Positions 11,201-24,012 of a stretch of 64,000 nucleotides of DNA are shown here, one piece after another. The position numbers and the translations under genes are program-made. Within the stretch, counting starts at the first letter, position 1. Each line of letters opens with the position of its first letter. Origin of the DNA: Auricularia sp. M13 (taxonomy: Eukaryota > Basidiomycota > Agaricomycetes > Auriculariales > Auriculariaceae); assembly GCA_037042915.1 (NCBI GenBank), contig CM073203.1, positions 1 to 64,000 of the forward strand, given 5' to 3'. Under the pieces are notes generated by a model, which saw nothing but the letters and a program-made list of their open reading frames with translations, searched no databases and was not told the DNA's origin.

Positions 11201-14200
11201 CACGGCGTGATATTCGCGCCTGCAACCGAGGACTGTCTAATCGAGCTGAATTGTTCTGAATGACGCATGCCGGAGGGATTGTGATTATCTTACCAGGGCT
11301 CTGTATCAGCCATACCGACGCTCTCGGTCTGACGTTGAGCGCCTGGTCAGCGGTATCGATGTCAATCATGTCACCAAGTTGATCTCTGCTTGTATCCTCG
11401 CTGGGACAGGCGATATGCCACTGATTCTGCCACCTACGCCAACAACTTGAGGTCCCCTGAGTAGCTGATTCTGACCGAGCCCTATGCGCTCGATGTGCTT
11501 TTCGCTCGATGACGTGCCCAGCTGACAGCGGCTCTGCCTTTTTGTAGAATATGGTAATTCTGCCGCGCTGCAGAACTGGAAAATTCTCAGAGCATCTGAA
11601 GCACACTGATGCAGGTATATCTTTTCTATCACTGCAGTCGCGACTCCTTCCGTACTTGAAGCATCGGTCCACGCAAGGTCCACAGGCGAATGTCAAAGAA
11701 AATAATCAGAGCATTTTGAACAGAGAGAAAAAGAGAGCATAAGACTTGATTAATTCAATTTTAGTGTGGTTACGCTTCTGTCACCCCATTTTCTTCTTCA
11801 ATTGACTGGGTGGCTGTCGCCGACCTGGTGGTGCCACGGGCTCCGCCCGGAACCAACGGGCAGCACCTTGGTTCCGACTCAACATCTTTTCCCGCAGTCG
11901 CCCACTCACGTCCAGTTGTGCCCAAATTCAAGCTGTACGCTGGGCAGCGGCCATGTTTGCGTCGATGCATACCGCCCAATATTATCTACGATTATATTGT
12001 CATGGCGAAACACTCCATTGCGTGGGCGGTATGTTATCCGCCTATCCCACCCAGCTACTGAGTAACATTTGACCAGCACAGATGTCGCTGTAACCCAGGA
12101 GGTAGAAATACAGAATTCAATGACCTTATCAGCCGTCAGCGTCGCGTCGAGCTTCGCGGATTCGTCCGCGTCGAAGCGTCGTGCCCATCAACTATCCACT
12201 CCTTTGGCTTCCCCGACGCCGTAGGACGTCGACAACGTTTGTCGCCGCTCCCGCCGCCAAGGACTAGCTGCCTATATCCATTGGTGTCAGCCGATACGAT
12301 GCTCGACAGACGCATTTGATCCTGATGGGTGCTGCATCGATGGTGAGCATTGTACAGCTGCCTTCGGGTTACACTCGCGCGCGACGCCACCACAGCTGCT
12401 TATTCATCACACCGTCTCCCTCTGTAGTGAAGACTCCCTGGGATCTGTGTGTCAACCACGCACCATATCATCAACGTGCGCTTTTTATCACTCAAAGTCC
12501 CGGTGCGCGCTCAGAACTGACACCGTACGTTTACAGGTACCAAATCCCGCCGAGTAGACACTCGGACGACTTGGGGCCATCACTATATGTCTCTCCGCAG
12601 ACTTTGCTTATCCGGTCTGGCGCCTCACCGATTGACTTTTGCTGTGTCCGTACGACGTGCGCCCGAGTTGAACTGGCGACATGTATGTGGCTAGCTTAGC
12701 AGGCGCAGCCGATAGTCTCAGCCACATGACTCAGGAGTGCTTGCACGGCGCTGCCAGTACCCAACGACCTTCCTAGTGCTCCACGCGCCGGCTCGTACTG
12801 CGCTCACAAACATGGGCGACACTGATATATTTTTGACATCTCTCGCCTTCGCATCGAGATGGTCTGGCCGAACTGAATGCAATGGGATCACTGCCTCTGT
12901 CGGCCTTCTTCCCGTTGGCGCTCCGCAAGCTGCTCTTGCGAGATTCATCAGCCTCCGATGACAAGTAACTGTGGGTCATCACCTGCCAACATTTGTCCAC
13001 GTTCACGGGTGAGCCGCCGGATTTAGGCACTCTTCACACTTGCACGTGGCGTCTGGCGCCTGCGTCGGTCTTAGCATCTGTGGCAGCGCGGCTAACGGTC
13101 GAAGGCTCGGCTCACGAACAAGAGTACGCGGACCCCAAAGTTTGCCGCTGTTTGAACTGGTGCGGGTACTGTTCTCCGTCGCCCTGAAACTTACTGCACG
13201 TGGCTTGCTGCCACCTACTTCGGACTGGAAACGCGTCCAAAAGTGCCGCCCTCCCCGAGATGAGCGTATTGGTGGATCTACTACCTCTTGGATTGATATT
13301 TTACTGAACAAGGCCGATCATACTTGTGCTCGTCTCGAAAGGGTCGTGTATGGAAGTACCCACGGATTGCGCTCTTTCGGAATCCGAGGCTTCTGTGCCT
13401 ACGCCACGAATCCAGATAGATGGAGTGGTCCCGTTTCTCTCGTTTGTTCTCTATCTTGGGCGTCAATCGAGCATCCCGAACTTGGCACTTGAATCTGCGC
13501 CGCATCCACGATTCTGATACCCAGTATTCTGGACTAACGACTATCCCGCATTGGAAGGAACGCATGGCTTGAATCTGCTTCGTGCATCTGCGGCCAACAC
13601 AGGCTTATGGACAATCGCCCATATGTGACGCACTGCTCAGTCATAATTCTTCTTTCGCAGGGCACAGGCTGGCGCTCTGAGAAGACGCCGTGATCGCAGG
13701 GACTCCTCCAAGCTCCAGCCGTACGGATTATGGACTATTTATGGTCGATTTCTCACAGGGATATACATTTACCTGCATCGCCGTCTCCCACCGACGGCTG
13801 GGAGTGAATGTGGATCATGCTGGACCGCCATGATAGCATTCGGTCGGATTCCCCGTGGCCGGCAGCTCGTGGCCCCCAGATCGGTGTTTCGGTGAAGCTG
13901 AGGTGCGCAACCCTACCACCCTCGATTTGCAGTTATTCCTATCGTCGGCTTCCGGTCTTCCAGCACCAATTTTAGTGTCATTAATTTCTGCAAGCTTTGC
14001 GTCGCAGTGCTGGCCGTGCGCACCTGACTTTCCATAACCTATATCCACGAGCGCAGCATGAGGGGCAATGCTGATGAAGCGCCCTAGATTCCATTTCATG
14101 CGCGCTCCGGATTGGTCGCGTTTCTTTCCTGGTTCGACCCTGTTGCTGCTCGCTTACCCTGATCTCAAACACAAATCTACCAGCCTGTCGAGATTTCGGT

Positions 14201-14531
14201 GCGGCCATAAAATCGACGTCTCCTGCAACCTGCTTATTTTTTGATTCGCCAAACGCACGTTTACACAAATCTTCACCCCGGCGCCGATGCAGTACCTGAA
14301 GGGCAGGATGACATCCGGCGATCGGCAAGCTTGCTCTGCTCATCGAGCGGCTGTCTTTGTTGTTTGGCTTGATACAGATTTCGTCCACCCGTTTGCGACA
14401 TTTCTTCCGCGCCAAGTCTAGGACCCCGTGCCGAGCTGACACCCCGCGGAATTGTAGGTTTCTGGGATCTCCTTAAAACGCGCGCCCGTAAGCTTAACGT
14501 ATGCAGTTACCCAGAATCTCCCAATACTCAA

Positions 14532-15630
14532 ATGCCCTCTCTGACGAACGAAACAGTCATCACTCGGCGTGCTACCGTCGAGAAGGCTCCCGTCGTCGCC
14601 TACGGGAAGCTCATCGCGTTCCTCATCTCCAAAGCCTACACCTTCATCTGCCCAACTCCGGAGACACACGCACGCGTCATCGCCAAGCGCGAGCATCTCG
14701 CAGGCGGGGCATTGGTGGCCACTACGCTTCAAGACATCTTCGGCTGGAGTATACCTGCATGCGCGTGCGTCTACGCGAAGCAGCGCGGGTGTGAGCTAAT
14801 GCCATTGCCAGCGGCACTGATCTAATGCCACCCGCGCTCCTCGCCGAGATGATCGAGTCGAAGGTCTTCATTCGCGAGAACGGTGTTCTCATGCCCACCA
14901 TTCGCGTCTCCAGCCTGTCGCTCAGTCGGAGGCATGACCTCTATGTCCATGGTTCTTGGCCGACGGTGGCGCCCGACTCGATCTTCTTCGGACCGGACTC
15001 CTACCGGTACATGCGAGTCCTGAGCTCACTCGCGGCCTTGCGTCTGCAACATCACCTGCCGTACCGCGTGCTCGATCTTTGCACCGGGCCTGGCATCGGC
15101 GCGCTGCATCTCTCGCGGTTGTTTCCCAAGGCAGAGGTGTTTGGTGTGGACATCAATCCCAAAGCTCTCGCCGTCGCCCGTTTCAACGCACCCACCGTGC
15201 AATTCAAACTGTCGGACGGACTCGCGAACTTTGATGGGCCACCTCTTGACGTCGTCGCCATCCATCCGCCCTTCATTGCTGGCGACGCCCGCGTCTACGC
15301 CGCCGGTGGCCCCACGGGAATCGAGCTCACGTTGCGCCTCATCAGCGAAGCACACCTCGTGCTCAGGAACGGTGGGGAGCTTTGGAGCTACACCGCCGTG
15401 CCCGTGGGTTTCGATGGTTCCGACGCCTGTGAGTGGGTTGCAATTGTCATTGTGAGCGTCACCCTGAATACCTTCTAGTCCGTACCGCTCTAGAGTCAGA
15501 CGGACGTTGGCAGGTCGCTCGCTACGAGCTCGTGGACGCTGACATATTTGGCGAGGAGATGAGCAACACAGCAACGTATCCGTCAACTGGCTCTCTTCAG
15601 GCGATCGAGCTCGCGCTCGTCAAAGTTTGA
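14532..15630 (+). CDS. HemK/PrmC-like class I SAM methyltransferase
   Basis: Three exons (14532-14764, 14812-15428, 15479-15630) give 333 residues. The C-terminal two-thirds is a class I methyltransferase: motif I VLDLCTGPGIG (about 162-172), the acidic end of strand 2 in FGVDINPKAL, and a motif-IV-like IHPPF (about 228). HemK/PrmC enzymes, which methylate glutamine in release factors, have NPPY at that site; here the Asn is His and the Tyr is Phe, so the substrate may differ. The N-terminal 80 residues are a helical region usual in fungal relatives. The start was chosen as the first in-frame Met before this region. Both introns are about 50 bp. Family placement is firm; substrate unknown. 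Confidence 0.8.
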
Positions 15631-16420
15631 ACGCGGCTTGATGCTTATTCCATAATAGTTCCTGCATCTTTCAACCGTATAAATTTGTGCACACGCTTCG
15701 TTACTCCCTTGCACTGGACGAACTCGTTTAAGAAGTGCTGATCATGGCAGTACGTGCGACGATCCATTGAGCCGTTCTCCGCCGCGCTCACTGGAGTGTT
15801 CTCGAGGCTCGCGCGTCCTTCCTCAATAGCACTCAAGGGACATTACACCCGGCTTCCACGCTAATCTGCTCAGATTATTTACCCTAGCTCCCTTCGAAGG
15901 CCGCTGACGAGTCTGTTTAGCCTTGCGGGAACATCTGCTCGTTGAGTTGCCATGCGCTCTCACGCCGAAGTCAATAACTGTCACTGGGATCCACAACGTC
16001 AAACCGCAATTGAAGACGTGGGGTTTCTCACCATTGCGTTGAAACACCCACCATCCCCCCTTCTGAGGCGCTGCGACATGGTGTTAACGAGTGTTCCCAG
16101 AGCATCGGCCGAAGGCTCATTATTGAGAGCTACGGTTGGCAGCAACGACCAACACGTGCAGGAGGTGTCCGGAGTCTTGGCTCAGCGCTCTCAGCAACTG
16201 TAAACATTTTGCACGTGCACGCTTATTTGACTGGGTGGCTGCCCAGCCACCGTGAGCTCCGGAAGTTGCCACCGGGCTGTTCTGTCAGAACGCTCAACCT
16301 TATTTCCATGCTAGCGCACACAGGCCGCCATCCCCGCTCAGCGCCCACAGAATCTTTCGAGTTGGTGGTAATCTCTTATGGTACACGCACGCCTTTTCGA
16401 CGGAACAACCAGATTGTCGC
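15631..16420. other. Intergenic between convergent genes
   Basis: Lies between the 3' ends of the methyltransferase gene (+) and THI4 (-). Nothing is recognisable beyond expected UTRs. Confidence 0.5.
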
Positions 16421-17741
<1,321 letters not shown>

Positions 17742-19849
17742 GGCAGCTTGGTGGAACTCGAGTGGAGACCAATATCTGTCTCTCCCGTGGATCGTGCCTT
17801 ATATGCGACGAAAGCTTTCCTACGGGAGCGCTCTCAGGAAGATCCGTAGAGCCAGTGGCCTGTGCTCCATGCTCCGAGCCTCCCCGCACATCCCGAAGCT
17901 CATGCTGGAGCACTGGGGCCTGGCGCGACGTCTGGGGAACGCCATCCTCTCTGGCTTCTGTCCGGATGAGCGAAGGTCGCCTGTGCCTGGAATGTTGTGA
18001 ACAACCCCATCGAAATCGTACTCACGCAAAGCGACTCTTTCCTCGCAGCCATTCGTTCGCGCCGTCGGGGACATACGGGAGCCAAACTGCAGACGCGTTT
18101 TCTCCCTCCGGGCGTGCCTCGGTTCCTTTTGATCTTCCCCAATTGGCCCGATTTTTGACTGTTATCTGGACGTGCGGCCCGCTGAGCAGCGAGCGAGTAC
18201 ATGCGTGCTGCTTCTCCCGATGCTTTCGAAGGTTTGTCCTTCTTGCGGAGCATCGCCGTTTCACGTTCAACAATCAGCATGAGCGCAGAAACCCGGGCAG
18301 CGCTGATCCTGGCTGCTAGTGTGCTGGATTCTCAGTAATACCACACATCTAGCTGCTGCCACTTCAACCCGTCAACAGGTCTGTGGTCTGTGCAGTGGCG
18401 GAAGTTCTCTCAGGTGATAGTATGGCGTCTTCAGGCGTCTATGGTTGCTAACTCTGGACACGGCATTGTTCTCGAACAATACTACCGTCGCTATATCATT
18501 CGCACGCTATAGCCGAGTAGGAAGACTCGTCAAGGACCGTCCTCGACTTTGCAATTTCTGCTGCATCAGGACCTGTGTTTGGTTGCAAATTGGATTTTTG
18601 GAGCGATTGTCTTTTTTGTGGCTGTACAGTGGGTCCCTGCATTGATCGTGCATGTGCCTCAGCAATCTTCCTTGAATCAACCCTGGGTCGAAAGCTGTAG
18701 CCAAGCTAGGGTGCGCTACGGGCAAGTCCTCAAAACTGGTCTCCCAGCAACAATGCCGAACGCGTTTGACTGTCTACAAACTGTGATTCAAGTTCCTGCA
18801 AAGTCACTGCTCATTTTCTACCGCTCCCGGACCACTTGGCAATCTTAAACGCCGAGTTCCAGCCGATTGCAAAACGTTTGACTCACGCTCCACGTCGGAA
18901 GGGCGGCGCCACCAAAGCTCCATGCCTGATTCAGAATGGCGCTGGGACTGCTCTGGTACCCCCTGGGCCTCCCAACTGCTCCTGAGTCAAAATCGTCTTC
19001 AGTCAAGGAACTCCGGCTCAGACGCTGAGGGTTGCGAGGCATCTACAACGCTCATGTTTCTACCACGGCCCGGACCACATTCGGAAGGTCGCGACTTTCG
19101 ACCTTTCCGAAAAAGCCCCACTTTGCTCAGTGGAGTGCGCGTCGGGTGCTATTGGGGTCTATCGTTTTGCAATCGGCTGTCATCTACCCATCGTCTCCTC
19201 GAGGTTGCATTTCTCCGATTCTCGACCCCTTCGGCATCATGTTTGCCCGTGCCGTCGACATGCCGCTCATTTCGTTTGCTTCCGATACCGCGCGGTTGCC
19301 TTGCTTGTCCCTAGACGACCGGAACGTTTTGCCTGGCCAGAAGGCGTTGCATTGTCCTTGCCCGCAGCCGGCCACGCGCATTGTGCATGTCTACGAGGCG
19401 AAGGTGTCTCCAGCCATCGCCAAGGACGACAAGAGTGTACAGCGGACCAGCTGAAGCAGCTCCTAGATCACCATCGTTATCAGTGCCCAGGTAACTACAT
19501 ATTGCCCACGTATATATGTTGGGCTGATGATCAGCTCCAAGCTGCCTCGAAAGCAACTCTCCTACTATGCTCACGGCGTCGTACCTCGATATCCTGGCTC
19601 AAAGAGGCCACTGTGGAGCTGGAAGAAAGAAACAATAAAGGGATATCCAATTTGTGGCTCAACTTCATTGCTCCAACATGGTTGCTTGGCATCATTGGGC
19701 GGTGTTGCTTATGCGCGGCAAGGGCATTATAATAAGGCCCTGCCTGGCTGGAGATTTCCCACACAGTTGCTCCGCCTCCCTTCTTCTCCCCGCCTTCTTC
19801 CTCCCTAGTCTCTGTCCCGGCTACAACGCCTGGCTAGAAGAGCTCTACG
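17742..19849. other. Intergenic between divergent THI4 and GH16 genes
   Basis: Should hold both promoters. An AT-rich TATAATA lies near 19727, about 120 bp before the GH16 ATG. A minus-strand frame at 19184-19381 has a composed look (CGQGQCNAFWPGKTFRSS and NMMPKGSRIGEM) and could be an exon remnant of a small protein, but I found no complete exon chain. Confidence 0.4.
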
Positions 19850-21329
19850 ATGTCGCGTTACGTTTCACTCTCTTTCGCCTCGGTGGCCTTGACCACCATC
19901 CTTTCCTGCACCTCTGCGAACGCGGCAGCTACAGGGCACAACTCCGTCCATGATCACGCTGCGCGGGGCAGTAAGTCATTGATCCCCTCGTTATCCTGTG
20001 ATATCGCTCACCGTCTTCAAGTCAACCCCACCACCTACAAGGTTTCCGACGTCTACCAGGTGCCACTTGCTATCCCGGTGGCGCGCGCCGCGTGCTGACA
20101 TGTTTACCAGGGCGACAACTTTTACGACGGCTTCAAGTTCTTCACGCGCCCAGATCCCACTGATGGCCTCGTGAAGTAAGTATTTTGTGTTCTACGCAAC
20201 TCAGCGGCCGCTCATCGATCCCAGATACGTATCGCTGTCTGAGGCGCGCCAAAAGAACCTCACGCACGCCGATGCTGGTTCCTTTGTCATCCGCGGCGAC
20301 GCGACTCGCAAGCTGGCCCCCGGCCAAGGTCGCGACTCGGTCCGCGTTGAGTCCAAGAAGAAGTACACGACCCACGTTCAGGTCCTTGACCTGGTCCACA
20401 TGCCGCAAGGTCGTGGGACGTGGCCCGCTTACGTGCGTTATCTTCGCTCAGTGCATTGACATGCGGACTGCTAACTATAATCCCAGTGGATGTCCGGTGA
20501 CAACTGGCCCTTCAACGGCGAAGTCGACATCATCGAGGGAGCCAACGACATCGGCCCTAACCTCTACAGCCTTCACACTGGCCCCGGCTGCACACAACCT
20601 GCTGCGAACCGTGTCATGAAGGGGTACGTGGAAGCTCTCTCCCCCGCTGTATGTAATTGTTGATCGTCTTGTGCAGCTTGACCAAGGCCAACGACTGCAA
20701 CGCCTTCGCCAACGGCAACGTTGGTTGCGGCGTGTTTGGCGACTCCAAGGTATGCTCCCCAGTCTACGCTTCGGCGGTTGTACCGATAGCGCCTGTCTGT
20801 TCGCAGCGCGACTTTGGCCCTGCGCTTAACCAGATTGGCGGCGGCTTCTTCGCTACGGAGCGCACGGCGCACAGCATTAAGATGTGGTTCTGGTCGCGCG
20901 AGGACAAGCGGGTACCCGCCGAGGTCCGCAACGGCGCCGATACTGTGAACCCGGCCACTTGGGGCAAGGTGCGTTGTGTGTAATTACCGGACGAGGCCAA
21001 TTGCTGACTGCAGTAGCCTACGGCAGCGTTCAACAGTGATATGTGCCCGCTCAGCTCGAAGATGGGCCCTAACCGCATCATCATTAACCTGACCTTCTGT
21101 GCGTCTTGCGGTACCGTCCGCTGTTTATCAGCCCCCTGATGCTGCTCATAGGTGGTGGATTTGCCGGCCACACGTTCCCTGGCGGCACTCCGGCCTGCGA
21201 GGGTGCGTATTTTCTTGAACATGATAGGATGGAGTTGAACCTATACCCCCTGCAGCTTTCGTCTCCCAGAACCCGGAAGCGTTCGCCGAGGCCTATTGGA
21301 ACATCAAGTCGCTGCGCGTCTACGAGTAG
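19850..21329 (+). CDS. Secreted GH16 endo-beta-1,3(4)-glucanase-like enzyme
   Basis: Ten short exons (19850-19970, 20022-20059, 20111-20175, 20225-20432, 20487-20623, 20677-20749, 20807-20968, 21017-21098, 21152-21202, 21256-21329) give 336 residues in frame. It starts with a signal peptide ending near TSANAAA. The GH16 catalytic motif GEVDIIEG (about 154-161) is intact: the first Glu is the nucleophile and the last the acid/base. Other family marks are NFYDGFKFFTRPDPTDG at the N-terminus, YSLHTGPGC after the active site, and WGKPTAAF and NLTFCGGFAG toward the C-terminus. The likely substrate is beta-1,3/1,4- or 1,3/1,6-glucan, in fungal wall remodelling or glucan breakdown. No GPI signal or carbohydrate-binding module is visible. 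Confidence 0.92.
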
Positions 21330-22020
21330 ACGGTTCCGCATGCGCTGGATTTTGCGCTTCACTCTGCCCTCTGCCGCGCACGACTGGCCCCTTGCTTTGC
21401 TCTAGTTTATCTATTTTATTCCCCTTGCATCTGGCATGATCTTTCCTTGCAACCTCACCCACTCTCCCATCTCCCATTCCTCGCACACACACGACGCTGC
21501 AACGCACTTTACGACACGTCGGCCCGACGAACGACGGCATTACACTTTGCATCCTCCTTCCTGTCGCTGGACGGAAATCTCGTCACAACACATAGATCAC
21601 ATCCACTGTTTCTTTCCAGGGTCTCTTTGCATTGGTTTTTCTGTCATCTGGTCGCGCAATGTTGGAATGGAGATAGGGATGAGCAGATTAATAGTAGACT
21701 ACCTGCTCGATGCCTCAGGTCCCGCTCGCCTCACCGGATGTCGATCAAGTGTTCGCAAAGGGTTCTGGTGAAGCTTGAGAAGCGGGCTGAAACTGATCTA
21801 GTCTGGAAGCGTGCGTGGCGCTTGGGATGCGCAGATCGCAACAAGTTCACAGAAATATTCGAGCGAATCGAGCCCGTCGGCGCGCCCCGTCCTCTCGAGA
21901 AATTCAGGGTGGTGACGAAGGGGAGCTCAAGGATCTTCGTGCGCGCAAGTCGGTGAAAAGGGTGCAGGCCGCGTACTCTGCCCAGCCAGACATCGAGAAT
22001 GGCGCGATACAGCGCGTACA
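21330..22020. other. Intergenic
   Basis: 3' flank of the GH16 gene, rich in CT early on. No gene is supported; the frame at 21447-21956 has no recognisable features. Confidence 0.5.
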
Positions 22021-22813
22021 TGTCCCAAAAATCGCAAACTGGTGATCAGCGATTATGCTCTTATCAGCTCACTATGTTCTGTGATAACTGTCTATACACA
22101 CCTATAGGATGCCTTAATTACTTGTAGGCCTTGGTAAGTACTGATAAGCCGTCAGTGCGGCGTGATAATGGCGATAAGTGTCGATCAGCGCACTGCGGCC
22201 TGTGACAAGGTCTTATAAGCGGTGATAAACCTTCATCACCAGCAAGTCCCCCCACTACATTTTAACCCAAGCCCTACCTGCTAGTAGACTAAGTCATCCA
22301 TGAGAACATAATTACGAGTCTTTGGGAGCCGTGGGAGCCGCAGTCATCGGAGCGGAATGTCCAGTGGAGCTGTGGAGCAGGCTTGTATCCTTCGCTCCAC
22401 CGTTATAGACAACTGGCAGAATAGGCTAGGTGGTAGCTTGCGCGAGGGCACGTGTGGCCTGCAGGCGAGCCCTCGGTTCGAATCAGGTCAAGTCGGAAAG
22501 TACAACTGGAGTAAGATCAGTGTATGTATACAGGGTAGTAATACGAGTAAGTAGTAAGTGTACGTAACAGAGACCAGCTGCCGCATACGAGCGGCAGCTG
22601 GGGGTGTTTTCATAATATTGGGCGGGGCCGCTGATCAGCTCTTATCGGCCCTTTTCCACATTATGAAGTGTATTGGCCTTGTCAGCCCTATAATAGGCCT
22701 GTAGGCGAGTATACCCCCTGAAGCTGTTTGATCAGGTAGGGGTCGGCTGACCCTGTTATCAGGACTCATCACACTTTGTCAAGCCTCATAGCCAACTTGC
22801 ACTTTTTGGGACA
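22021..22813. mobile_element. Possible non-autonomous TIR element
   Basis: TGTCCCAAAAA at 22021 is mirrored by TTTTTGGGACA ending at 22813. The match continues imperfectly for about 22 bp (both ends then read GCAA and TGG). The interior has no coding frame but carries many GATAA or TTATC motifs, at least six between 22060 and 22250 and more at 22640 and 22757, like subterminal repeats. No target-site duplication is visible, so the ends may not be exact. Confidence 0.4.
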
Positions 22814-23744
22814 CAGAGCTGCAGAGGTCTCGCATAGGGTATTCAAGAAGCCACTGAGATCGTTTTCAGGCTATCCGTAATACCCGACTGGAGCGCCTAC
22901 GTGCGCTGGGAGTGACAGCTGGTGATCCGGAGTGCGAGGTCCAACCGGTAGCCGTCGAATATGAGCTTGAGCGGGCCAGTCGAGTTCACAGATTCCTGAC
23001 CAAGATAGGGGTGTAGACGCGGCCATTGTCCCCCTTGGACGGCTCATCGTGGTGCGTACCGTAGTTACTGCTGATCTTCGAGTCAAACAGAGACCTGCGG
23101 GCGTTGAAAGCAAGGCGCGTAGACGCAGGGTCTGGTCGATGCAATCCCGAAGAGGCGACGATATGATGGTTATGGCAGAAATGTGGGCGAGGCTCGATAT
23201 CTATTCTTGCGGTCCAAGCGGTCCAAAAACGTTCGGCGCGGGCAGGGATGTTGAACGTTGAACGCCGGCCGCCTGAGACGCGCACTCAGAATAGCACCGC
23301 AAACAGATGAGCTACGCGACAAGCAATGGCAAAAATTGCTGAAATTTTGAAGGACAAGTGTTGACTGACGCAAGGCAGTTGGTGGTAGAGTCCCAGCAGA
23401 ATTCCTCAGTAAGCGAGAAGTTGCAGAGTGGGCGAGCGGAGTCCAAAGCGTGAACCGGTGTCTTCCCTCCCCTGGTCATCCAGCTCCGGTCAATCGTCAC
23501 AACTGCGGACTAAAAATATTCCAGACATTCGCTGCGTGCTTGAACCAGCTGCGTACTTGCTCGTCATCGAGTTCCTGGTCACTGGGATTCTTCCATCCCC
23601 GGACTCGTATTATAACATGGCACCCTCGCACCCGACACCCATCTGGCGATCGGAAAGCCCAACGTGTATTCTTAGCACACACAGCCAGCAGACCAACGAA
23701 TGCTCAGAATCATGATCGTTGTTCGTCATGCACCGCAACTGCCC
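22814..23744. other. Intergenic, left flank of the transposon
   Basis: No supported gene. The 23170-23285 frames lack known features on either strand. Confidence 0.45.
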
Positions 23745-23752
23745 GCACGGCC
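23745..23752. repeat. Target-site duplication, left copy
   Basis: GCACGGCC directly before the left inverted repeat; the identical octamer follows the right inverted repeat at 28730-28737. Confidence 0.9.
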
Positions 23753-23882
23753 CAAGGGGCCCGCACGATTTGGATCCGTGATATCGTCTGGGGGAGGGGG
23801 GGTCGTGGGAAATGATCTGGCGTCTACCGGCATCCCGGCAGATGCGATGTCGGTCGATGGCTCGGACTGCTACCGAGCTGCG
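23753..23882. repeat. Left terminal inverted repeat
   Basis: 130 bp, including a G-rich tract (five G, A, seven G), matching the reverse complement of 28600-28729 with one T/C mismatch in GGACTGCTACCGAG. Confidence 0.93.
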
Positions 23883-24012
23883 CTTTCTGCACGTGAGTGC
23901 GGGTGCGGCCCGCTTGCCAGCGCATGCGAGCGCACGCGCATTGTGCTGGATCGATAAGCTACGCTCCTTGTACTGCTACACTCACCGTCCCATCGAGTGC
24001 TCTACCGGCGCA

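Larger units (their letters stand above)
7559..14531. other. 7-kb gene-poor region
   Basis: Only short, compositionally random frames occur; none has a recognisable domain, signal peptide plus exon chain, or mirrored repeat. Two small tandem duplications lie at 7935-8053 and 8131-8213. It may be decayed repeat DNA. A short gene could have been missed. Confidence 0.45.

Noticed and set aside
22465-22490. tRNA-like T-loop GGTTCGAATC
   Set aside because: The flanking bases do not form a T stem and no acceptor stem or anticodon arm can be built.
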